Positions 31,953 to 41,002 of a stretch of 64,000 nt of DNA are shown in pieces; the first letter of the stretch is position 1, and each line of letters begins with the position of its first letter. Both the position numbers and the translations under genes were made by a program. Source of the stretch: Deltaproteobacteria bacterium (GTDB lineage: Bacteria > Desulfobacterota > Desulfobulbia > Desulfobulbales > Desulfurivibrionaceae); contig JAJZRO010000008.1 in NCBI GenBank assembly GCA_021802645.1, positions 30,557 to 94,556 on the forward strand, written 5' to 3'. Under the pieces are notes generated by a model. It searched no databases and was not told the origin of the DNA. It saw only the letters and a program-made list of their open reading frames with translations.

Positions 31953-32753
31953 GTGTCCCTGCCCCCATCCCTCTTTTTCGACCTGGCCGCCTGGGGCCAT
32001 CTGCCGTTGTTCGACGAAGCCAGGCCGGTGTGGCAGGCGCTGAGCGAACTCAAGGGGTACATGGACCGCCAGGCGTATCCGGCCTGCTTTGCCGCCCTCG
32101 CCGCCAGCGGGCCACTGGCCAGGACCCTGGTCCTCCATGAAGGGGCCTTGCTCGACGGCACCGAATGCGTTATCGAATTCGGCGACGCCACCAAGGGCCA
32201 ACTGCGGGTCAGCCGGGGCGGCGTGCCACTCGACGGCGCCAGCGTGCTCATGGGCGGGGCGGTGCTGGTCGGCAGCCGCTTCCGTTTTGGTCAGGGGGTG
32301 CTGGTGGAATCGGGCGCCTTCCTCAAGGAGCCGGCCATCATCGGCGACCAGACCGAGGTGCGGCAGGGCGCCTATCTGCGCGGCTACTGCCTGGTGGGTA
32401 AACGCTGCGTGGTGGGCCATGCCACCGAGGTGAAGCATTCCATCCTGCTCGACGACGCCAAGGCTGGCCATTTCGCCTACCTGGGCGACAGCATCCTCGG
32501 CAACGACGTCAACCTCGGCGCCGGCACCAAGCTCGCCAACCTGCGTTTCCAGAGCGGCGAGGTGGAAGTGAAGACCGCCGACGGCCCCATGGCCACCGGT
32601 CTCAAAAAAATGGGCTGCATCTTCGGCGATCGCTGCCAGACCGGCTGCAACTCGGTAACCAATCCGGGCACCCTGTTGGGCAAAAGATGTGTGTTGATGC
32701 CCAACACCACCGCGCCCTCCGGCTACCACCCGGCCAGCACGCTGCTTCGTTAG
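31953..32753 (+). CDS. Left-handed beta-helix (hexapeptide-repeat) acyltransferase-like protein
   Basis: 266 residues from GTG 31953, which follows GAGGTGG at suitable spacing; ATG 31908 is an alternative. Hexapeptide repeats from about residue 100 (LKEPAIIG, VVGHATEV, VNLGAGTKLAN) resemble the GlmU acetyltransferase half, including its HFAYLGDS segment, but there is no pyrophosphorylase domain. It may acylate or bind a sugar nucleotide; the substrate is unknown. The stop overlaps that of the convergent membrane protein (TTAG). Confidence 0.75.
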   Translation: MSLPPSLFFDLAAWGHLPLFDEARPVWQALSELKGYMDRQAYPACFAALAASGPLARTLVLHEGALLDGTECVIEFGDATKGQLRVSRGGVPLDGASVLMGGAVLVGSRFRFGQGVLVESGAFLKEPAIIGDQTEVRQGAYLRGYCLVGKRCVVGHATEVKHSILLDDAKAGHFAYLGDSILGNDVNLGAGTKLANLRFQSGEVEVKTADGPMATGLKKMGCIFGDRCQTGCNSVTNPGTLLGKRCVLMPNTTAPSGYHPASTLLR

Positions 32754-33049
32754 AGCGCGGCGAGACCACCGCCAAGATAGTGATAGAGGGCAAAGAGGAA
32801 CTCGTAGCACAGCCCGATGGTGAGGAAGAAGCGAAGCCGGCGCGACCAAGGCAACGGCGCCCCGGCCATGCCCTGCACCGTCGAAACGACGACCAGAGTC
32901 AACCCCACGGTGAAGGGAGCCGAACGCAGCAGATGCATGCCGGTTGCCGCCAGCGAATCCAGGGGCCGGCCGGGGAAGTAGCGGTAACTCGCCAGCAGGT
33001 AGAGGGCGAGGAGCAGAACAAAACCAACAATCTGGCGCACTTTATCCAT
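32750..33049 (-). CDS. Small membrane protein of unknown function
   Basis: 99 residues with three predicted hydrophobic segments: about 8-21 (IVGFVLLLALYLLA), 45-60 (FTVGLTLVVVSTVQ) and 73-92 (FFLTIGLCYEFLFALYHYL). The loop between the last two is basic. No family is recognised. It is convergent with the beta-helix gene (4-bp overlap) and divergent from the 33184 gene. Confidence 0.65.
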   Translation of the reverse strand: MDKVRQIVGFVLLLALYLLASYRYFPGRPLDSLAATGMHLLRSAPFTVGLTLVVVSTVQGMAGAPLPWSRRLRFFLTIGLCYEFLFALYHYLGGGLAAL

Positions 33050-33183
33050 CGTTGCAGTATCCCTTGGGTGGATCCCAGGCGCCCTACTCTAGTCGATTTG
33101 TCGCGAAATGGAAAGATGATGCCCACGCAACCGTACCACCCCCCGAACGGTCGAACCAGGATGGCTCCGGCAGGAGGGCAGCC

Positions 33184-34233
33184 ATGAGCCCTTTCCCTGC
33201 CTTGCTCTGCCCCGACACCCAGCCTGCGGCCGCCGACTGCCGCCCCCTGCTTCTGCTGGCGGACACCCTCGCCTACTACCGTCTCCTGGCTGACGACCCA
33301 ACGCCTTCCGAATTGGCGCCGCTGACCGAAGCAGGTCTTTGCCAGGGCCATACCCCGGTCGCGCTGGGCGAGCACCTGCCCCGCTTCCGGCAACTGCTGC
33401 ACGAACTCGGCCGGGCCGGCAACGAATTTTACGGCGGCTCTCTGAACGCCTTGGCCCGCGCTGGCCAGCCCCATCCGGACGAAGCGGCGGTGTGGTCGCT
33501 GGTGACGAACCTGCGCCGGCAGGGGAAAGGGACACCGACGGCGGAACAGGAACTGGAAACGGTCTGGAATGCCCTGCTGCTCCTCAAGCTGGCGGAACAG
33601 TACCAGGCCGAGGAACGGGAGATCGCCGCCGAACTCGCGGCATTCGAACGCAAGCAGGCGGCGATCTTCGAGGAATTGAAGGGCGACGAGGAATTCGCCG
33701 CGCAACTGGCGGCCATCCAGGCCGAGGAGCACGCCGCCACCGGCTGCAACCAGGAACGACTCACCCGGGCCTGGGGTCAGCTCTTCCTGCGGGACAGCCA
33801 GGAATTTCCGCTGCTGGCGATGCCCCACCCTGGCCCGGCCCTGCTGCTCCTCGATCTGGCCGCGGCTTTAAGCGACGCCCGGCCCGTGGCGCTCTGCTCC
33901 CTGTCGGTGCCGGAAGTGGCGGAAAGCCTGTTCGCCGAGGCCCGCCAACACTGGCGAACCAGCGAGGCCGATCTCATCGCCCGACTCCACTCCCTGCTCT
34001 TCACCTTCGCCCGCGACGGGGTGGCCGAGCCGGCAACGTACGAGACCCTTAGTCACCAATGGGAGCAGGCCGTGGGACGCCACTTCGCCGGCCAACCGCA
34101 GCGGCTGGTCACCCTCACCGCCCTGCCCGGCGCTTCGCTACCGAGCCTTTTTGCCCGGCTGACCAGGGGCAACAAAAAAGGCCATGGGGCCTTCCCCCAT
34201 GGCCTCATCGCGCATTTTGCGGAGCCGGCCTAA
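33184..34233 (+). CDS. Uncharacterised protein
   Basis: 349 residues with a good ribosome-binding site (GGAGGGCAGCC before ATG 33184). It is alpha-helical and Glu/Ala/Leu-rich, with a likely coiled-coil stretch at about 130-185 (YQAEEREIAAELAAFERKQA). No signal peptide, membrane segment or catalytic motif was seen, and I do not recognise the family. Its last roughly 20 codons coincide with the terminator hairpin of the convergent uspA gene, and the stop codons overlap by 4 bp. Confidence 0.7.
   Translation: MSPFPALLCPDTQPAAADCRPLLLLADTLAYYRLLADDPTPSELAPLTEAGLCQGHTPVALGEHLPRFRQLLHELGRAGNEFYGGSLNALARAGQPHPDEAAVWSLVTNLRRQGKGTPTAEQELETVWNALLLLKLAEQYQAEEREIAAELAAFERKQAAIFEELKGDEEFAAQLAAIQAEEHAATGCNQERLTRAWGQLFLRDSQEFPLLAMPHPGPALLLLDLAAALSDARPVALCSLSVPEVAESLFAEARQHWRTSEADLIARLHSLLFTFARDGVAEPATYETLSHQWEQAVGRHFAGQPQRLVTLTALPGASLPSLFARLTRGNKKGHGAFPHGLIAHFAEPA
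34173..34204 (-). terminator. Intrinsic terminator of uspA, inside the 3' end of the convergent gene
   Basis: Minus-strand stem GGCCATGGGG/CCCCATGGCC (34204-34195 and 34189-34180) is followed by TTTTTTGTT (34179-34171). The hairpin lies within the coding sequence of the plus-strand gene, where it encodes part of its C-terminal tail. Confidence 0.85.
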
Positions 34234-34676
34234 CGGTACGGGTTGATGGTCAACACCGGACAAGACGCCATCTTCACCACCTTCTCGGCCACGCTGCCGA
34301 ACAACACCTTCTCCAGCCCCTTGTAGCCGTGGGTGCCCATGACAATGAGGTCGATCTTGGCCTCCTCGGCGTAGCGCAGGATCTCGTTGGCCACATCGCC
34401 CTGCAGCACCTTGGCGTCGTAGGGCACGGCGGCAGTCAGATTCTCGGCCACAAAGGCGGTCATCTTCCGCTGGGCCGCCTGCAGCATCTCCTCCTCGAAC
34501 TGGGAAATAGGGATGTGCGGCACGAAAAAGCCGGAATAGTCGTCAAAGCTCTGCACCACAAAGACCACGCTGAGCCGTGCCTGGAATTTACCGGCCAGCA
34601 TTACGGCAGATTGGAGGATCTTCTGGGAGTTCCCGGAAAAATCGACCGGGACCATGATTTTTTTGACCTCGTTCAT
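34230..34676 (-). CDS. Universal stress protein, UspA family
   Basis: 148 residues, one Usp domain. The ATP-binding signature G-2x-G-9x-G-S is present (GTHGYKGLEKVLFGS), so it is likely the nucleotide-binding type. Cytoplasmic, dimeric by family knowledge, with a role in stress tolerance that is not specified by the sequence. It is divergent from dinG and ends at an intrinsic terminator. Confidence 0.93.
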   Translation of the reverse strand: MNEVKKIMVPVDFSGNSQKILQSAVMLAGKFQARLSVVFVVQSFDDYSGFFVPHIPISQFEEEMLQAAQRKMTAFVAENLTAAVPYDAKVLQGDVANEILRYAEEAKIDLIVMGTHGYKGLEKVLFGSVAEKVVKMASCPVLTINPYR

Positions 34677-34845
34677 AACGCCTCCTTATGGTATAGATCC
34701 GTGGCCATCATCGGATACGATGGCCTCTCTTTTTTGTAGCAATTCGCCGCTCCTCCTGTCAAGGCGGGTAACAAAAAATTACAAATATTTCTAGCAAGAT
34801 AACCTGACTCATGCCACGATCCTTCCTCCCCCTCCTGCCCGGCCC

Positions 34846-36798
<1,953 letters not shown>

Positions 36799-36799
36799 G

Positions 36800-37777
36800 A
36801 TGGACCCAACCCTGCGCGACATCCTGAAAACCGAGGCCGCCGCCATCGACGCGGCCATGCAGGCCGACCTGGCAACGGTCGCAAGCCCGCTCCTGCGCGA
36901 GATGATCCACCACGCCCTCTTCCAGGGCGGCAAGCGCATCCGCCCCCTCTTGGTACGCTACAGCGCCAGCCTCGTCGCCGAGCCCCCTGCGCACTGCAAC
37001 ACCCTGGCCAGCGTCTTTGAATACCTCCATGCCGCGAGCCTCCTCCACGACGATGTCGTCGATCATGCCGACCTGCGGCGCGGCAAGGCGACCGCCCACC
37101 AACTCTGGGGCAATGCGCCGGTCATCCTGGCCGGCGACTATCTCCTCGCCCGGGCCATGGAGCTGGTCGCCGCCGTCGGGGGAGTCGAATGCCAGCGTTT
37201 GGTCAGCGAGGCGATCCGGGCGATGGTGGAAGGGGAGTTTCTCCAGATGCGGGTCGCGGAGACCCAGGACCGCTCCGAGGCAAGCTACTTCGCGATCCTG
37301 CACGGCAAGACCGCGGCCCTCATCAGCGCGGCCTGCGAGGTGGGCATTGTTTTTGCCGGCGGCACCGCCGCCCAGCGCCAGGCCATGCGCACCTACGGTA
37401 CCAACCTCGGCCTGGCCTTCCAGATCATCGACGATCTCCTCGACTACCAAGGCGACTCGGCCGAGACCGGCAAGGCGGTGGGTAACGACTTTCAGGAGGG
37501 CAAGATGACCCTGCCGCTCTTGATCGCGCTGGCCACCACCGAGGGCACCGACCGCGCCCGCCTGCTGGAACTGCTCGCCGGCTCGACCGAGATACGGCGG
37601 GCGGCGGTGCAGGAGGCGCAACACCTCCTCGCCGCAAGCGGCGCCTTGCAGCAAGCCCGCGCCAAGGCGGCATCCCTCATCAGCGAGGCGATCGCCGCCC
37701 TCAACCTCTTCCCGGACAGCGCCGCCCGCCAAGTGTTGCGCGGGCTGGCCGGCTACGTCCTCACCCGCACCAAGTAG
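36800..37777 (+). CDS. ispB: Polyprenyl diphosphate synthase (octaprenyl type)
   Basis: 325 residues from ATG 36800. The two Asp-rich motifs, LLHDDVVDHAD (first, DDxxD) and IIDDLLDY (second), and GGKRIRPLL mark a trans-prenyltransferase. It extends allylic diphosphates to the isoprenoid side chain of quinones. Chain length cannot be read with certainty; small residues before the first motif (YLHAASLL) favour long products. Start is 1 bp past the dinG stop. Confidence 0.9.
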   Translation: MDPTLRDILKTEAAAIDAAMQADLATVASPLLREMIHHALFQGGKRIRPLLVRYSASLVAEPPAHCNTLASVFEYLHAASLLHDDVVDHADLRRGKATAHQLWGNAPVILAGDYLLARAMELVAAVGGVECQRLVSEAIRAMVEGEFLQMRVAETQDRSEASYFAILHGKTAALISAACEVGIVFAGGTAAQRQAMRTYGTNLGLAFQIIDDLLDYQGDSAETGKAVGNDFQEGKMTLPLLIALATTEGTDRARLLELLAGSTEIRRAAVQEAQHLLAASGALQQARAKAASLISEAIAALNLFPDSAARQVLRGLAGYVLTRTK

Positions 37778-37782
37778 GCGCC

Positions 37783-38772
37783 ATGGCGACCAAAAAGGCC
37801 CGCACCCGCCAGAAAAAGACCAAATCCCGGCCGCAAGGCCGGTTGTTGTTCATCCTGCTGGCGTTGGCCAGCCTCGCCGGCTTCGGCTATTTCCTCTATC
37901 TTCACGCGCCCTCGGCCACGCCCCAACCGCCTGCCGAAGAGCCGTTGACCACCCCGTCGCCCCCTGCATCACTGCCGCCCAAGTCGACGCCGCCTCCGGC
38001 GGCAACCATCCCCCCGCCGGAGGCCGCTCCAGCCACGCCTGCTGAGTTGACGGCCGACAGGGCAGTTGCCACGCCACCGGCGTCGGCCCCCCGCGCGCAC
38101 AAGAAACCGATGGTGGCCATCATCATCGACGACATGGGCTATCAACCGGCTGCCGACCAGAAGATGCTCAACCTGCCGCTCAACCTCTCCTTCGCCTTCC
38201 TGCCCTTTGGGCCGCACACCAAAGATATGGCCGCAGCCGCCCAGCGCAAAAAACGTGATATCCTCCTGCACCTGCCCCTGGAGGCCACGAACCACAAGAT
38301 CAATCCCGGCCCCGGCACCCTCACCGTGGCCATGGCCGAGCAGGAACTGCAAAAAAAATTCGCCGAGGATCTGGCCGCCGTCCCCATGGCGATCGGCGTC
38401 AACAACCACATGGGCTCCCTGTTCACCGAACAGCGGCCGGCGATGACCACCCTGCTCAAAGAGGTCAAGCAGCGCGGGCTCTTCTTCCTCGATAGCCGCA
38501 CCTCGGCCAACAGCGTGGCCTGTGCCGTGGCAAAAGAGCTGGATGTGCCCTGTCTCTCCCGCCAGGTCTTCCTCGACAACGACCAGACCCAGGCCGCCGT
38601 CGGCAAACAGCTCGACACCCTGCTCGCCCTGGCCAGGAAAAAGGGGTGGGCGATCGGCATCGGTCACCCCCATCCCGCCACCCTGGCCGCCCTGGCGGCC
38701 CGGCAGCAAACGCTCACCAAGCAGGTCGAGCTGGTGGGCATTGGCGCCCTCACTCGCACCCATGCCCGCTGA
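37783..38772 (+). CDS. Divergent polysaccharide deacetylase, YibQ family
   Basis: 329 residues. Basic N-terminus (KKARTRQKKTK), one membrane helix (LLFILLALASLAGFGYFLYL), a Pro-rich linker (40-110), then a NodB-like fold with IIIDDMG and HLPLEA that matches the divergent polysaccharide deacetylase family. It is anchored in the inner membrane and faces the periplasm. Its substrate is unproven. Its last codons overlap the start of the SAM hydrolase gene. Confidence 0.88.
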   Translation: MATKKARTRQKKTKSRPQGRLLFILLALASLAGFGYFLYLHAPSATPQPPAEEPLTTPSPPASLPPKSTPPPAATIPPPEAAPATPAELTADRAVATPPASAPRAHKKPMVAIIIDDMGYQPAADQKMLNLPLNLSFAFLPFGPHTKDMAAAAQRKKRDILLHLPLEATNHKINPGPGTLTVAMAEQELQKKFAEDLAAVPMAIGVNNHMGSLFTEQRPAMTTLLKEVKQRGLFFLDSRTSANSVACAVAKELDVPCLSRQVFLDNDQTQAAVGKQLDTLLALARKKGWAIGIGHPHPATLAALAARQQTLTKQVELVGIGALTRTHAR

Positions 38773-39580
38773 CCCGCCGCTCATCGCCCTCACCACCGAT
38801 TTCGGCCTGGCCGACGAATATGTCGGGGTCATGAAGGGGGTGATTGCCGGCCGCGCCCCCCAGGCCCGCATCACCGACCTCTGCCATGCGATACCGCCTC
38901 AGGATGTCCGCCATGCCGCCTACCTCCTTGACGCGTCCTGGCCTTATTTCCCGCCCTCCACCCTCCACGTGGTGGTGGTGGATCCGGGGGTGGGAACTGC
39001 ACGGCGGATCATCCTGCTCGACACCGACCACGGCCGCTTTCTCGCACCGGACAACGGCGTCCTCACCCTGCTTCTGGACAGGCCGGGCAGGCAGCACGTC
39101 CATGCCGTCACCAACCAGGAGTTCTTTCTGCACACCGTCAGCGCCACCTTCCAGGGGCGCGACCTCTTCGCGCCGGTCGCGGCCGCCCTGGCCAATGGCA
39201 CCGACCCGGCCGACCTCGGGCCAACCCTCGACCCGGCCGCCCTTACCCGCCTGGCCTTGCCGCAGCCACAGATCGATGCCGCCACCGGCAGCGCCATGGG
39301 CGCGGTGGTGGCCATCGATCATTTCGGCAACCTGCTCACCAACCTCTCCGCCCTCCACCTGACCGCTCTCAATGTTCCTCTCGACCGGCTCATGGTGCAG
39401 TTGGAGGGTGTGGCGGTGGGGGGAATCCGCGACACCTATGCTGCCGTTGGTCCCAACGCGGTGGTGGCCCTGATCGGCAGCCGGGGCACCCTGGAAATCG
39501 CGGTAAATCAGGGCAATGCCGCTCTGCGGCTCCGGGCCTCCATCGGCAGTCGGGTGCTGCTGACGCCGGTCAGCGGGTAA
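38762..39580 (+). CDS. S-adenosylmethionine hydrolase (adenosine-forming), DUF62 family
   Basis: 272 residues from ATG 38762, overlapping the previous stop by 11 bp. Motifs of the DUF62/SAM hydrolase family: TTDFGLADEYVG, VVVDPGVGT and APDNGVLT near the nucleoside site, and IDHFGNLLTN. Family members hydrolyse SAM to adenosine and methionine, or are halogenating relatives in a few taxa. It ends the dinG-ispB-yibQ run. Confidence 0.9.
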   Translation: MPADPPLIALTTDFGLADEYVGVMKGVIAGRAPQARITDLCHAIPPQDVRHAAYLLDASWPYFPPSTLHVVVVDPGVGTARRIILLDTDHGRFLAPDNGVLTLLLDRPGRQHVHAVTNQEFFLHTVSATFQGRDLFAPVAAALANGTDPADLGPTLDPAALTRLALPQPQIDAATGSAMGAVVAIDHFGNLLTNLSALHLTALNVPLDRLMVQLEGVAVGGIRDTYAAVGPNAVVALIGSRGTLEIAVNQGNAALRLRASIGSRVLLTPVSG

Positions 39581-39660
39581 AATAATTTTCTTTACAAAAC
39601 CTCGGGCGCTCAGTATTAAAGTAAGTTCTTAACAATTGCGGCACGACACGAGGGACACGA

Positions 39661-39948
39661 ATGGAAGAAAGCCAGATTGAGGACATCGCCAAACTGCTCA
39701 AAACCATGTCCCATCCCATTCGGCTCAAGATTCTCTGCCTGTTGCAGGACCGGGAACTGACCGTCGGCGATCTCCACAAGGAAGTGCAGACCACCAACGC
39801 CAATGTGTCGCAGCACCTCTCCATCCTCCGGAACCAGGGGATCATCACCTACCGCAAGGATGCCAACTTCATCTACAACCGCATTACCGAAGGCCGGGTC
39901 ACCGAGCTGATCCGCACCATGCGCGAGCTGTTCTGCGAGAATCACTGA
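39661..39948 (+). CDS. ArsR-family regulator, SqrR/BigR/YgaV-like
   Basis: 95-residue winged helix with recognition helix TNANVSQHLSILR. The metal-binding ELCVCD motif of SmtB/ArsR is replaced by ELTVGD. Instead, Cys26 in RLKILCLL and Cys92 in ELFCENH sit in helices 2 and 5, the positions of the persulfide-sensing pair in SqrR and BigR. It is therefore a candidate repressor relieved by reactive sulfur. The neighbouring YgaP-like gene is the expected target. AT-rich sequence before the start (about 39590-39650) may hold the operator. Confidence 0.8.
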   Translation: MEESQIEDIAKLLKTMSHPIRLKILCLLQDRELTVGDLHKEVQTTNANVSQHLSILRNQGIITYRKDANFIYNRITEGRVTELIRTMRELFCENH

Positions 39949-40098
39949 TCCCGTCTCGGCCCGCCCCGGGCCTCCCGCAAGACACCGCTCGCCCTTGCCC
40001 ACCATGGCAGTCATGCTTATTTTTATTTCTAACGAATCAGCGAGGGTCCTCAACGGACCTGGCGCGAGAAGCCAACCATCGCAAGGAGAATTCCTACC

Positions 40099-40317
40099 AT
40101 GATAGTCAACGACTGGGTTCATGTCTTCGCCGGCTCCTTTATCCTCATCAGCCTGGCGCTCGGCACGTGGGTGCATCCCTACTGGTATTTCTTCACCGCC
40201 TTTGTCGGCGCCAACCTCTTCCAGTACGGGTTCACCAAGTTCTGCCCCTTGGGCCTCATCCTCAAAAAACTGGGCGTCCCGGAAACCCGGGCAAACAAGG
40301 GCTGTTGCGGCTGCTGA
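40099..40317 (+). CDS. YgaP-like (DUF2892) membrane protein
   Basis: 72 residues after a clear AAGGAG site. Two hydrophobic segments (about 7-24 and 28-44) are followed by FCPLGLILKKLG, matching the membrane domain of E. coli YgaP, which has a rhodanese domain in addition. The tail ends in CCGC, so three cysteines plus that of FCPL are available for sulfur or metal chemistry. It is preceded by the SqrR-like gene on the same strand with a 150-bp gap. Confidence 0.8.
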   Translation: MIVNDWVHVFAGSFILISLALGTWVHPYWYFFTAFVGANLFQYGFTKFCPLGLILKKLGVPETRANKGCCGC

Positions 40318-40415
40318 CCCGACCTCGCCCAGCCTGCCTCCCCACGAGGGAGACGGTGACGGCGTCATGAGGCGAAGCCGCAGCACCTTTCGCCTCCGCC
40401 CTTGGGTTGCAATGA

Positions 40416-40449
40416 AAACGGGGCATCACGGCCTTGCCGTGATGCCCCG
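40416..40449 (-). terminator. Intrinsic terminator downstream of the Cu/Ag efflux operon
   Basis: GGGGCATCACGGC/GCCGTGATGCCCC is a perfect 13-bp stem with a short loop. On the minus strand it is followed by GTTTTCATT. It lies 28 bp after the last gene of the minus-strand cus operon. Confidence 0.8.
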
Positions 40450-40477
40450 CACGCTTTCGCCGTCCCAACGGAACAGG

Positions 40478-40957
40478 TCAGGGTTTGGTGTACTGGAAGG
40501 AAAATTGACGCTTCACGCCGTTGGCAAACTTGGCACCGACCTCGAAACGATAGGTGCCCTTCTGGCTCAAGGCGACATCGGCGCCGAAACTGCCATCCAT
40601 GGCCATCAGCTTAACCGCTTCATGCTTCTTGCCGGAAGGATCGACCACCTTCACCGCCACCAGACCGTCACTCAGGTCCTTGCCCGAGGCCATGTCCTTG
40701 AACATCACCATGAAATGGTGGGTCTTGTCCATGCCCAGCTTGGCCATGGCGGCCTGGATGTCGCGGAGATGGGCCATGGCCGTGATGCCCTCCTGGGTGT
40801 CGTTCCCCAGCACGATCATCGTGCCGCCCATTTCCATGCCGTTTTGCGCGCTGCTCTGGTGGGCACCATGATCCATGCCCTCCATGCCCTGGGCAACCGC
40901 CGCCGTCGTGGTCAGAAAGAACAGGGCTACTGCCCATCCCAAGATCCGTCGCTTCAT
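40478..40957 (-). CDS. Exported Met/His-rich protein of the metal-efflux operon
   Basis: 159 residues from ATG 40957, preceded by AAAGGAGGTAGCA. A signal peptide (AVALFFLTTTAAVAQG) leads to a Met/His-rich start of the mature protein (MEGMDHGAHQ) and a domain with HHFMVMFKDMASGK and many methionines. It resembles periplasmic copper-binding partners of Cus systems in composition, but it is not CusF by motif. Gap to cusA is 45 bp. A copper/silver chaperone role is inferred from position and composition. Confidence 0.75.
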   Translation of the reverse strand: MKRRILGWAVALFFLTTTAAVAQGMEGMDHGAHQSSAQNGMEMGGTMIVLGNDTQEGITAMAHLRDIQAAMAKLGMDKTHHFMVMFKDMASGKDLSDGLVAVKVVDPSGKKHEAVKLMAMDGSFGADVALSQKGTYRFEVGAKFANGVKRQFSFQYTKP

Positions 40958-41002
40958 TGCTACCTCCTTTGACATTGTCTGCGAAGACCAGTCCAGCAAG
41001 GG

